Origin: Pristionchus mayeri
Lineage: Eukaryota > Nematoda > Chromadorea > Rhabditida > Neodiplogasteridae
Direction: 5' to 3'
Assembly (NCBI GenBank): GCA_036245805.1
Contig: BTRK01000001.1
Location: 15,817,087 to 15,881,086, forward strand
Length of the DNA stretch: 64,000 nt
The notes under the pieces were generated by a model. The model ran no database searches. It had not been told where the DNA came from and worked only from the letters and a program-made list of their open reading frames with translations. This document shows positions 1 to 11,115 of the stretch, in pieces. The stretch's first letter is position 1, and the number at the start of each line of letters is the position of its first letter. The position numbers and the translations under genes are program-made.

Positions 1-3000
1 TGTCCATACCACATCATCCGTCAGTCTCCGAATGGGTATATTTCTGTCTCGAATAACAGTGATGTTGGGCGATTCACACTGGATATTTATACAGTTTATC
101 TCGACGCATATTTTATATATATTTATGCTATTTCGTACGAAATAACGTGAGATAACATTTAAAATAGAACAGGAAAATTAATGACGATGAGAATCAATAG
201 TTAATGACTGGATAAAAGGGTCATGAAGTCAGGAGGATCTACTCAGGGGAACTGGTTTCATATTCGGTCTTTACTAAAAGCCTTGCCGCTCTTGGAAAGA
301 AGCTATTGTGTCTGTAGTTATGATTCGAACCAGGGTTGTTGAAGTTCATGCCGTTTCGCGTGTGGTAAATTTTGAAATAATGTTGTTTTCGGTTGGATAT
401 ACTATATTTGCTGCGGATGAGATTTGTGGCTACTATTACATCAATCGTTATTCTACGCTTCTATAAGGACTCAATGCCTAGTTTCTTATTGCGGTCGAAA
501 GCGGTAGGCATATTTTCCCAAGTATGATCAAAACAGCGAATAAATAAACGACGTGTGAAGTAGTTTTGTACCTTTTCGAGTTCCTTTTTATCCTTGTTTT
601 GGTAAGGGTTGAAGACGGAGGAAGCGCTTTCTAAAATCGGTCTGATGTACATTGCGTACGTTTTGAGGAGTACTTCTATATTTTTGGTTCGTAAAGCTCT
701 TAGGATAGTGTGACAGGTAGTTTTGGCCTTAATGGATATGGTAGTGCAATGATCGGAGAAAGAGAGGTTTTTCTGGATAACAAAACCGAGGTCTTTTACT
801 GTTTGTTTTTGTTCCAAAGTAGTGGTTCCTATGGTATATGTTCGCATTGTATTTGCTCTGCCTAGGTGCAATGAGTTGCACTTATGTGCAGCAAGAGGAA
901 GTTGCCATTTTTCTGACCAGTGTACGATAATGTCAATCGCAGCTTGTAATGGTACAGATGAGTTTCCCTTCCTAAAGGACCGATATATTTTTATATCATC
1001 AGCATACATTCTTGCAACTACGCCATGGTTTTGCACTAGAGTGGGAATTTCTGAGGTGTAAATAAGGAAAAGCAAGGGACCTAGGACTGAGCCCTGTGGG
1101 ACGCCGCTAGTTACAGGTATTGAGGTAGAGAGCACATCTTTTACTCGAACTTGGAATGATCTATCTGAGAGATATCCTGTAATCCATTTGATTGTATTTT
1201 GTGAGAGACCTATTGTGCTAAGCTTGAGTTTTAGCTTGGGGTGGGAGACTCTATCAAAAGCTTTTGCGAAATCAAAGTAGATAACGTCAACTGGTTTCCC
1301 ATCACTAATCGAGGATGTCCAGTGTTCGAGAACTTCTAGCATTTGAAGCTCACGCGACCGTTTCTTGCGGAATCCGTATTGCTCATCGGGGAAAATTTCT
1401 AATTGCTCACAATGGGTAATAATGGATTTGCACAAAATTCGCTCAAAAACTCGGCAGAAGAAAGAGGTAATTGAAATGGGCCTGTAATTTAGGGGATTGG
1501 AAAAGGGGGGTGATTTCTTAACAGGGGTTACTATGGAATGTCGCCAATGGGAGGGAACGGTTCCAGATTGGTAGGAGTTCCTAAAGATGATTTCGAGGGC
1601 TTCGGAAATTGGTACGGCAATTCGTTTGATGAAGGTGAGGTCAATGTTCTCGGGGGTTTTACAGGAGGAGCGTTTCCATTTCTCAATAATGGCGCAGATT
1701 TCATGTCTAAGAAATTGGGGTTCTTCGTATGTACCAAGCTGAGGTAGGGCTCTAGTATTGGGCAGTTTTCCGTCATCGATGGTGAATACGCTTACGAAGG
1801 TCTCAGCAAGTAAGTTAGCTTTGCCTAAGTCATCCATGACTAGAGTACCGTCAGCTCTTTTTAATCCTTCTACTCCCTTGGATTTATTGGCACAGCGTTT
1901 CATAAAACGGAAGAACTTATTCTTATCGTCGCTTTCTATTATCTTTTTCTCAATGGTTTTGTGATACCGTTGTAACTCTTTGCGAAACTTTCTGTTTAGA
2001 ATTTCGAATTCATGCTCATCGTTCGGGTCGTTACTATTAATCGATTTATGCCAGGCTTGAAAACGTTTTCCTAATAGTCGCTCAATATGAGGGGGGAGTT
2101 TCCCATGAGAGAGGCTTACTTTGGTCCAAGGAACATGGGTGTCTATTGATTTCTGAATGACACTAATCAAAAGGTCGTACATGAGATCCACATTTGCTAT
2201 TTTAGAAAGTGCGCTTGTCCAATCGATATTTGCTAATTGAGAATTAATGAGGTCGTAGTCAGCATTTCTGTAGTCACGCCTAAGAGTGAAAAGGGGGTGG
2301 AATCACTCATTGTGAATTTGAATTCGACTGTTGAATGGTCAGACAATTCGAAAGGGGGACACACTTCAGTTTGGGAGATGAGACCGGGATGATTGCACAG
2401 TAGTAAATCAAGGATATTTTGCTTTCTTGTAGGTTCTTGGACAAATTGGGCTAGTTTGGCTGAGATACAGAGGTCAAGGAATGATTGCGAAGAAGGGATA
2501 ATCGATTTCGGTTGAGGTGCGGGATATATTGACCAGTCAATATCAGGGAGATTGAAATCGCCTGTGACTATTGCAGGTTGCGGGCAAGAACAAAGGTCAA
2601 GTATTGATTTGGAAAGGGAAGCAGTTTGTATCGTACTCGCTTTGGGGTTACGGTAGGCGCATACAATCCTAATTAAGTCGCCGTTTATGTCAACATCTAC
2701 TGCTAATAACTCGTGGGATTCAGGTACGGTCTCATCAGAAATCTGTGCTCCACTTATGGACGAATGTAGAATGATCGCAACACCACCTCCTCTAGAGTTT
2801 CTATCTCTTCTGAACACATTGTAGTATTGATCGTGGTCACCTAAGAGAAGCGAGTTAAGGAATGATGGAGAGAGCCATGTCTCAGTGAGGCAAATCATAG
2901 CATACTTTTTACAAAGGATTTGCGAGAGATACTGTAGTTTGTTTTGAATAGAGCGGCAGTTGGCTAAGATGGCAGCGAATGAAAATGAGTTTCTGTCTGA

Positions 3001-6000
3001 GTGATGCTTGGGCCGGTGAATTAGTACCAGTTTCCCTGGGTGCCGAAATTTGGAGGTGCACCGAATTTTGAAATATGCGACAAAAATGGGTTAGGGTATT
3101 GATACTGATACTGATAGGGGAAGGGGTTCATGGGGATGGGGTTATGGAAGATCGAAGGGGGAGGGGCTCCATATCCATTGGGTGTGTTCTGAGAGAGGAA
3201 GGGCGGCCGATTGAGGTGTGGTGGAATCGGATTGGAGAGGGTCTGGTGAGGGCGAGGGCGAGCATTCAGGTTGTCGGGGCGCTGGTTCGTAGTGGATGAG
3301 AACACTGAATCACGCCTGCTTCTTGCCCTGCTACGCGAGGGGGCACCATTGGCTATAGGGCGGATCTGACTGTGACTCGGGGGTACGGTAGGCCGGGATG
3401 AAGGGGAGCGAGGGGAGGGCTCGGGGCCGTTCCTCCCACATCCTTTACCAGGGATCTTGCGACGAACGTCGTCCTTGTCGGCGTAGGAGGGGCGGATGTA
3501 CACCTCTCTGAAGAAGGGGTCACGCGCCACTCGATTCGCATTCTTGACGAGGAGAGATGCATTTTTGCGAGTGGGCAGAACGACCTTCGTCAATCGGCAG
3601 TGAGGAGAGTCGATATCTGCGGGGGGCATTCGGTACACTGCCACTGGGATGCAGGGGATTCCGGCGAGGGCAGTCACAGTCACCACCTGGTTGAAGTCTC
3701 TCCACACTTGTTTCTCGTGGCTGAGTGAGGAATCGACTGGGAGGCGGGCAATGACAACGCTCCTCTCGAGGTCAGAGGAGGACTCATGGGGAGAGGACGG
3801 GGATGGAGAGGGACTGGCATTGGGGGTGGCATTCGCGGGGGCAGTGGCAGCAGAGGTAGAGGGGGAATTCATGTCGACGTCGTCGACAGTGGCTACACTC
3901 GAGTCAGGGGGAGGCGGGATGCGGGTCTCCAACTCACGTATCCTCTCCTCGAGTCTGCGTGAGTACTGCTGCTCCTGCTCGATCTTGTTGCTGAGACTGA
4001 GGCAGAACTGAAGTACACCCTCGAGTGATCCAGTCACCGTGTACTTCCTTTTCTTCGCCAGGGGAGATGCCGTCGGAGAGAGAGACATGCTGAGAATGGG
4101 CAGAGGGAGGAAGAGTATTGTCCAATGATGATCTCACCGTTGAGGGTACCGAATTCAGTTTGTTGCACAGTCGGTACTCTGCGCCAGCGTGATTGGGGAG
4201 GAAGGGAAGGGCTTGGGCGAGAGAGCACGTGAAATCGAGAGGGTGCGGAGAGAGGTAAGAGTCACCTCTCTCGGTGAGGGATGGGAAGAGACTGAGGGAT
4301 GGGAAGAGACTGAGGGATGGGAAGAGACTGAGGGATGGGAAGAGACTGAGGGATGGGAAGAGACTGAGGGATGGGAAGAGCCTGAGGGATGGGAAGAGAC
4401 TATTTTGGAGGTAATATGTGAGAAGTCTGGGAAAATTCGAATTTCAATTCTACAATATGCACTGTTAGTCTACCTGGTAAATATGCGAAACTGAGTATGA
4501 TTCGTGGCCACACTCACAACGAAGGAGGCATCCGGCCTACAGAAAAAATGTTTTAAACAATAAGTTTAATTTACCTCTCGCTCCAAAAAAAGTCTCACCA
4601 GAAGAGGAGTGGTGGAGTGCTTGACTTTGAGATGCGTAATCCACCCTCCGACAGCTGGTGAGCGGTACTACAATATATTAATTCACCATTCTGCTCACCC
4701 CATCCTAGCTTAACAGCTGTTACTCGCTCTTTCGCAGTCACACATAACGATTTTTTATATAGATATGCGCTTACTCTCTTAATCCCGACCTATTTCGCGA
4801 TCCGGTTAGAGACGATTACAAAAAGCGCTTAATATGCTGGAAAAAATCATTGAAATTTTCGACATTCAGCTCATATAACTCTTTTGAATAACGAATGGAA
4901 CCACGAATAGTGCAATTGCAAATAGTTAAGAAAATAAAAGAACTCACCTTGCACTCAGGACATTTCAGATCATTTTTCTGATTCTCATTCGGATTTTTCT
5001 TCATGGAATCAGAGTGAGAAGATCCCTTGGTGGATGATCTCCTCTGAAAATATATCGTATAAAAAAACTGAAAATATACCCAATTTGAAATATTTAGAGC
5101 GACTTACCTTGTTGTTGCTCTCAGCGGATTCCGATTTCGAGATCTTCATCAAGGGTTCTTCATCTTCATCTGAATATCCCAAGTTCTCCGTGAGTGCGAC
5201 GCTCGACGGTTTCTTCCTCTTCTTCATTTCCTCATCTTTAGAAGAAATCTGAATAAAGACAGATGTAAATATACTTTTACAATCAAATAAATGGCATAGT
5301 AATGGAAAAGTGGATGAATAAAGCATATACCAAACATTTTCAAATAAAACAATCTTACCGAATCCTTTCCCTTCATTAGTTCCTCATCTGAATCCTCCAT
5401 ATAGTCGACTTGCTTCACAGAGCCTCAGAGATTTCTCAAGGACCTTCGTCTTATCTCCACTTCTGCGTTCACGGAAGAATCCTGATAAAAAATATATAAC
5501 GAAAGCATGCAGTTAAATATAATAGAAATAAGATTGCAAATCAATGACAACCTTTGTAACATCAGTAGTCTCCTTCTCCTCTTCTCCATTCTCGATCGCA
5601 TCAACAGACATTAAATCTAGATTTCCACTCCTTCTGGCCTAAAAAAATCAATCTTGAGTACGAACTTTTAAGAGTCTAGTAATAGTGAAGTCAAATAATT
5701 TTCATCGTCCGGTAATTAAGACACACCTTTATCTCGTTCAGATGTCCAATGAAATCCTCGTCATCATCAAAGAATTCGAGGGTCGAAATCTGCAAGGGGT
5801 TCCATTTATATGTTTATAGTCAAGAAAAGGAAGCAGGAAAATTAAGAAAACTAGAGCCAATCAAAAATTTTAAAATATACTGCTACAAACCTTAGAAAGA
5901 TCATCATTATCTAATGCATCTTCCTTTTCTCCTCCATTCTCAATCAATTCATCAGCCAGGAAATCATGATCTCCATAATCGAATGACTGTAATATTCTTC

Positions 6001-9000
6001 ACTCCGATTATTGATTACACTCTTCCATAAAGCCGCAAAGGCCAAATTATCATGTAAATTTGACAAGTGATGTTAAAAGCATTCCTCGCCTCTGGCTCAT
6101 AAATGTCGATTCCAATCTGATCGTTCTCATCCAACTCTTCTCTTTTCTTCTCCGGTTCATTTTGATCAAAATCAGAGGTCTGAACAATAAAATAGAAATT
6201 AGATTTTAAAAAAATGGAAAAAGCCAAAATCCTAACCACGAGATCCACTTCTTCTTTGATAATCAATTCATCTTCAAGAGGCAAGGAGTTAATCTGAAAA
6301 TGAGTTCGCACAATTAATATTCCTTTAGTTAAAGAACAAGTAATTCAGTTTTTAACCACTAATACAAATCAACAGATTTTGATTTATAATATTCTCCGAG
6401 TGGAAATGTTTACAAACCTGATTATCATCAGAAAGCGCTCGATTTTCGTCGAAAGGTTCCTCTTTCGGCACAATTAGATATGGCAGAGAAGAAAGAGATT
6501 GCTTTAAAAATTCGAATGCCCAATATTTCAGTTAACCGTTATACATGCCGGTAAAACACCTCATAAATTTCACCTGATGTTGATAATCAAAACCGTCCAA
6601 TGGCTCATCCTTTAACGATGTCTGCGAATAGTTATTGAAACTAATAATGTGAACCGAATTACGTCTTGAAAAAATTTCACGTAATTCTACTCCATTCTTA
6701 TATGAGGCGAATCGCGAGAGAATCGACTATTTGATGGGGGTCAGCGGCGGTAGGAATCAAGTTTGCTCGATTCCCCTATTTTTTTGGTTATAAGTACTTC
6801 AAATGATGCTCTTTCAAACTGCGTCGTCAGAATTTTGATAACAGTCGTCATCGTCGAGATTCTGAAGGCCAAACTTGGCACTATCACTTTTCCACAGTCA
6901 AATCGCGCTCACTTAAATGATCATATATCCGTTTAAAATAAAGATAGAAGGCCGTTCTTTGTATCAAATGAAAGTTACCATCATGATCTACAACATTATC
7001 TAGATGATACCATTCCTGGTCTTCATCATGGTGCAGGGCGGTCGGGCGGACCAAAAGTGACGTAACTTTGGAAATCAGAAAAAGATCATGGGTTATCATG
7101 CTTAAGTTGTAGTACATATACATGTCTAAATTTTCGCCAAAAATTAGCCAAATCGGAGTAGGAACAAAAAAAGGCGCTCACTTTTGTACGGCGACCTCAA
7201 AATGTGTTCAGGACAAGAGTACTTCCGTAACTTCGATTGCCCTCATTTGGGCTCAAAATCGTTTAAAAACTTCCAAAACAACATTATAAGTGTCTTCCCC
7301 CCAAATTATAACACTTGCATTGGTCATAAATGGTCACCTGACCGAAAATTTGAAAATCGGTATTTTGACCAATTTCGACATGCGGGATGGGCCCAAATGC
7401 ACTAAATGTGTTTCAAATAATGTAAATACATTCCTCGAAACAGCTTAAAGAAAAATTCATCCTGAAAATAGGATATTTCGCCTGAAGAATCCAAGGAAGG
7501 ACGCAAAACTGTGCCACTGCTCAAAATAGACGTAAAGACTCGTCATATGGATAGAAATGTAGAGCACTATGAGCTAAACATTTCATCTGTTGAAAGTGAG
7601 TCTCTCTCTCTTATCGTTGAAGGGTGCTACAGAGCCTGGAAGTTGGGCAGAAATTGGCTAGAATCCCCCGAGAGCGCGCGCTCTAACCGCCTGGCGCTCT
7701 CGCCGCATGATCTCCCTCTCCCTCCCCTCTATTTAGCGCTCCCCCGCGCACGTCTCTCGTCGGTTTTGGCCAACTTCCAGGCTCTGTAGCACGCTTCAAC
7801 GAAAAGATAAAGACTCACTTTCAACAGATGAAATGTTTAGCTCATCGTGTTCTACATTTCTATCCATGATCCGTGTCTGTACGTCTATTTTTACCAGGGG
7901 TACAGTTCTGCGTCTTTCCAAGGACTCATCAGGCGAAATATCCCCTTTCAGGAAGCATTTTTCTTTGAGCTGTTTCGAGGAATGTAATTACATTATTTGA
8001 AACCCATTTAGTGCATTTGGGCCAATCCCGCATGTCGAAATTGGTCAAAATACCGATTTTAAAATTTTCAGTCAGGTGACCATTTATGACCAATGCTAGT
8101 GTTATAATATGGGGGGAAGACACTTATAATGTTGTTTTTGGAAGTTTTTAAACGATTTTGAGCCCAAATGAGGGCAATCGAAGTTACGGAAGTACTCTTG
8201 TCCTGAACACATTTTGAGGTCGCCGTACAAAAGTGAGCGCCTTTTTTTTGTTCCTACTCCGATTTTGCTAATTTTTGGCGAAAATTTAGACATGTATATG
8301 TACTACAACTTAAGCATGATAACCCATGATCTTTTTCTGATTTCCAAAGTTACGTCACTTTTGGTCCGCCCGACCGCCCTGCACCATGATGAAGACCAGG
8401 AATGATTTTATCTAGATAATGTTGTAGATCATGATGGTAGCTTTCATTTGATACAAAGAACGGCCTTCTATCTTTATTTTAAACGGATATATGATCATTT
8501 AAGTGAGCGCGATTTGACTGTGGAAAAGTGATAGTGCCAAGTTTGGCCTTCAGAATCTCGACGATGACGACTGTTATCAAAATTCTGACGACGCAGTTTG
8601 AAAGAGCATCATTTGAAGTACTTATAACCAAAAAAATAGGGGAATCGAGCAAACTTGAATCCTACCGCCGCCTCGTGGTCGATTCTCTCGCGATTCCTCT
8701 CATATTATTTAAAAGGAATCTGAATAAAATTATTAAATAAAAAGAAAAACGCATTACCGGAATCAGACCATTCCTTCTTCTCCTCAGCTGAATCATCGCA
8801 ATTTGAAGGCATTCGATGAGACCGAAAGTTAGAGTACGAAGAGCGTTGAAACTGAATTAAGTTTTTCAAAGATATTTCTTATCGACAAAGCAATCAAAAT
8901 TAACGAGAAATTAATTAGAGATAAACATACTCCTCGTTCTCAACCTCCAACGCACGTTTTCTATCAGAATCGAGTGAAGCGAGGGACTGTGTAATGTCCT

Positions 9001-9769
9001 GCATAACAATATTAATACAATTTTAATCACTATTAGTTTGCTATACTAGAAATCTGATGTCCATCAAAACGGACAGAAGTAGAGTAAACAACACTCACAT
9101 CACATTCGTATTCTTCAGAAAGGACAACTCCAATTGTCTCGAATCCCTTTGCAGCCAAAGATAGAAGAGCATCGTTAGAAAGATTCGAGAACTCAAGACT
9201 CTGTAAGTAGCACTGCCCTCCACTCGGTCTCTTTTGCCATATCGCATAAAATTTTTACATGGAGACGTTTTCCCTAAGATAGCCGCGCTTCAGCCAGGTA
9301 GGAGATTAATGCGTTGGGTGCCGCGTTGGCGGTCGGAACCTCATTGGGCAATCCCTTTGCAGCTGCCGCGCTCTCATTGGTCAGATGCTTGCTAAATCGC
9401 CTACTAAATCCCCGTTTTGCACAAAAACGCTTGACAAGCGACCGGAAAAGGACAGAAACAAAATTGAGAGGGATCATAAAACAATGTTGCGCACAAGAAC
9501 TCAGAACAAATATTAAAGCAAATGGTTCAAAATGGGGCATTGTGGTTCAAAATGGGGCATTGGCAATGGTTCAAAATGGGGCATTGTGGTTCAAAATGGG
9601 GCATTGGCAATGGTTCAAGATGGGGCATTGGGCAAGGAATTAATCATTAGATTATTGCGCATTTCCATAAATATTGTAAAAAAGACGATCACTTAAACTA
9701 TAAAACCACATGTCATACCCTCATTCGCCACTTTTCAACAATCGCCAATTGCATCTCGGATTTATCCAT
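1..9769 (-). CDS. Acidic Cys/His zinc-finger protein, multi-exon, 3' end outside window
   Basis: I do not recognise the family by name. The start ATG is at 9769 ([14 protein letters not shown]), just behind a TTTTCAG acceptor. Phase-consistent exons follow at 9719-9769, 9099-9200, 8931-8998, 8758-8851 and 6574-6621, then near 6410-6505, 6230-6296, 6065-6182, 5892-5985, 5729-5791, 5552-5640, 5365-5480, 5114-5252, 4948-5041, 4495-4540 and finally 78-1. The protein is rich in Asp/Glu and Ser, with short psi-K-x-E stretches ([23 protein letters not shown]) that resemble SUMOylation consensus sites. The last exons give KCPECK, then [18 protein letters not shown], then [11 protein letters not shown]. 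This CxxC...CxCxxxxxxxxH...C pattern resembles Caenorhabditis CxCG/H finger proteins and suggests a nuclear DNA-binding or chromatin role (inference). The last intron contains a LINE, and the intron at 6622-8757 contains a foldback element. One exon has an in-frame TGA that can be avoided by a 60-nt intron. Exon frames are solid; the complete model is moderately sure. Confidence 0.6.
239..2990 (-). pseudogene. LINE ORF2 (endonuclease-reverse transcriptase), copy 1, broken
   Basis: N-terminal apurinic-type endonuclease domain: [40 protein letters not shown]. Central reverse transcriptase: [48 protein letters not shown], and the catalytic [11 protein letters not shown] with the YADD box. The C-terminal region has [11 protein letters not shown]. 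There are two lesions relative to copy 2. One is a frameshift near 2290 between endonuclease and RT, so the open pieces are 2233-2898 and 461-2191. The other is a GAG to TAG stop at 461-463, before the C-terminal 70 or so residues that copy 2 keeps. No ATG precedes the endonuclease; its frame is open back into the end of ORF1 in the -1 phase. The element encodes its own target-primed reverse transcription enzymes, but this copy cannot make an intact ORF2. Confidence 0.88.
3021..4088 (-). CDS. LINE ORF1 RNA-binding protein, copy 1
   Basis: 355 residues, intact. Predicted coiled coil near residues 28-55 ([19 protein letters not shown]), then a Ser/Pro-rich linker. A domain at about 105-215 contains [25 protein letters not shown] and [17 protein letters not shown], which matches the RRM-like/transposase_22-like ORF1 domains of CR1-type LINEs. 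After it come a basic segment ([13 protein letters not shown]) and a Pro/Asn/Tyr-rich low-complexity tail ending [11 protein letters not shown]...GNWY. The expected role is nucleic-acid chaperone of the retrotransposon RNP. The C terminus overlaps the ORF2 reading frame. Family placement comes from motif resemblance only. Confidence 0.85.
   Translation of the reverse strand: MSLSPTASPLAKKRKYTVTGSLEGVLQFCLSLSNKIEQEQQYSRRLEERIRELETRIPPPPDSSVATVDDVDMNSPSTSAATAPANATPNASPSPSPSSPHESSSDLERSVVIARLPVDSSLSHEKQVWRDFNQVVTVTALAGIPCIPVAVYRMPPADIDSPHCRLTKVVLPTRKNASLLVKNANRVARDPFFREVYIRPSYADKDDVRRKIPGKGCGRNGPEPSPRSPSSRPTVPPSHSQIRPIANGAPSRSRARSRRDSVFSSTTNQRPDNLNARPRPHQTLSNPIPPHLNRPPFLSQNTPNGYGAPPPSIFHNPIPMNPFPYQYQYQYPNPFLSHISKFGAPPNFGTQGNWY
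4276..4401 (+). repeat. 18-bp minisatellite, seven units
   Basis: Seven tandem copies of an 18-mer, GAGGGATGGGAAGAGACT, one with GAGCCT instead of GAGACT. It lies about 90 bp beyond the 5' edge of LINE copy 1 and is absent beside LINE copy 2, so it belongs to the host intron. It makes a repetitive EGWEET reading frame on the plus strand that I do not regard as a gene. Confidence 0.95.
6699..8706. mobile_element. 2-kb foldback element (long inverted arms)
   Basis: Left arm (about 6699-7520) and right arm (about 7800-8706) are imperfect reverse complements almost from end to end; for example GTTATAAGTACTTCAAATGA near 6787 has its complement near 8615. The centre (about 7520-7800) is itself partly self-complementary around TGTTGAAAGTGAGTCTC. 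No transposase frame is visible, so this is a non-autonomous foldback or giant MITE. It sits in an intron of the minus-strand zinc-finger gene. Small open frames in the two arms are mirror images of each other and are not genes. Confidence 0.85.
9242..9523. other. Intronic stretch without recognisable feature
   Basis: Lies in the first intron of the zinc-finger gene. Two overlapping opposite-strand frames of about 100 codons exist here, but neither has splice support or a recognisable motif. I see no gene here. Confidence 0.4.
9524..9631 (+). repeat. Short tandem repeat GGTTCAAAATGGGGCATTG
   Basis: Five copies of the 19-mer, alternating directly or with a GCAAT spacer, giving a higher-order unit of about 44 bp. 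Located in the first intron of the minus-strand zinc-finger gene. Confidence 0.9.
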
Positions 9770-10472
9770 TTCTGAAAATGAAAATATCACTCAGAGAGAG
9801 AGAAGAGATTTAAGAGTCGAAATTGAGAGGTGAGAATATATGAGAGACTATCTAAGAGGATTCACCATAGGCCGTACAGCGAAAAATAAAGTTGCAATTT
9901 TAAGATCTTTCTAGGGGTAACTTTTCACGTAGAGTTCGAAAATCGACCTTAGAAAGCCGTATCTCTGACTTCTGGTTCCCGATGACACGCCTGAACGGCG
10001 AGGTCGGTTTTTGTATTTCTTGAACGGCTTATCCAAACCCCATACATATATAGTAATGCTGAAAGGTCTCAACGAGATAAGCATTTTTAATGTTGGAAGT
10101 GAGGGGCTAGCTCATATGTGGAAAAAGTTACGACCATTTAAGTAATTTTTATGATATTCAAATTTCCGTCATGAAAAATTTTTCGGGGAATGGTAAAAAA
10201 TAAACGTTTTCAAAAGATTCCTCATGTTTTCAAAAGATTCCAAAAAGTGTGCTTATATGAGTAGTTATAGTTCGCCGAATAGTCGGAGCTGCATTTTCGC
10301 CAATATTTCGAATCGGCTGCCTTCAAAAGTAGAGTTCCATATTTACTCCCAATGCTGAAATATTTCACAAATTAATTATTTGGAATGTTTTAGACACATA
10401 AATACGCCATAAAGACTGATTCTAATTAATAATGGTGGTCCGGTAGCAGCATTTTTCGACAAATTTTTGTAT

Positions 10473-11114
10473 AATACTAATCCGGTGTGGTTTTTGCAAC
10501 AATATATCAGTAAGAAATGATTGTTCCGTTGAAAGTTTGCAAATGTAGGTCAATTATGATCTAATAAAGATGACTAAGTTATTTGGGAACCTTTATTACA
10601 CTTTGCAAGTTTGCAAAAGTCCGATATTTGCATTTTTCGTGCTTCTGTGACACGAATCATCAATGATAGCAGCGTCAAACATAACTTTAAAGACCTATAA
10701 TGTGAAAATTCAGATTCTACGAGTGAAAATACTCCAGAATATATACATATTTCGTGAATTTTGGGGAAAAATATTTTTCACATTTTTGCCCCATGGGGTA
10801 GAAGTGGGTGAAAAAGTCGAAATTCCGGAAACATCTGAAATCGATATACCAGTATGTATTTTCACTCGTAGAATCTGAATTTTCACATTATAGGTCTTTA
10901 AAGTTATGTTTGACGCTGCTATCATTGATGATCCGTGTGACAGAAGCACGAAAAATGCAAATATCGGACTTTTGCAAACTTGCAAAGTGCAATAAAGGTT
11001 CCCAAATAACTTAGTCATCTTTATTTGATCATAATTGACCTACATTTGCAAACTTTCAACGGAACAATCATTTCTTACTGATATATTGTTGCAAAAACCA
11101 CACCGGATTAGTAT
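10473..11114. mobile_element. Inner 640-bp foldback element
   Basis: The termini ACTAATCCGGTGTGGTTTTT (10473) and its complement ending at 11114 flank a hairpin of almost complete self-complementarity; GGGAACCTTTATTACACTTT near 10590 mirrors near 10990. It is nested inside the 9868-13012 element. Confidence 0.82.
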
Positions 11115-11115
11115 C

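Larger units (their letters stand above)
112..4188 (-). mobile_element. CR1/Jockey-like non-LTR retrotransposon, copy 1
   Basis: A nearly full-length LINE on the minus strand. It has ORF1 (3021-4088), ORF2 (about 239-2990, broken) and a 3' end that terminates in a (TA)n tail at about 112-130. The edges come from comparison with copy 2 (43027-47106): homology stops at GCCAGC on the 5' side (4188 here, 47106 there) and in the TA tail on the 3' side. Both copies share the same 5' edge, which suggests about 4.08 kb is full length with a 5' leader of about 100 bp. It sits inside an intron of the minus-strand zinc-finger gene, in the same orientation as that gene. Confidence 0.9.

Noticed and set aside
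3075..4011. Several plus- and minus-strand frames within LINE ORF1
   Set aside because: Other-frame shadows of a GC-rich ORF1; identical shadows occur in copy 2.
4276..4401. CRISPR-like array
   Set aside because: Units are contiguous without spacers and the genome is eukaryotic.
4189..4494. Plus-strand frame with repeated EGWEET
   Set aside because: It is a translation of an 18-bp minisatellite; no splice or start context.
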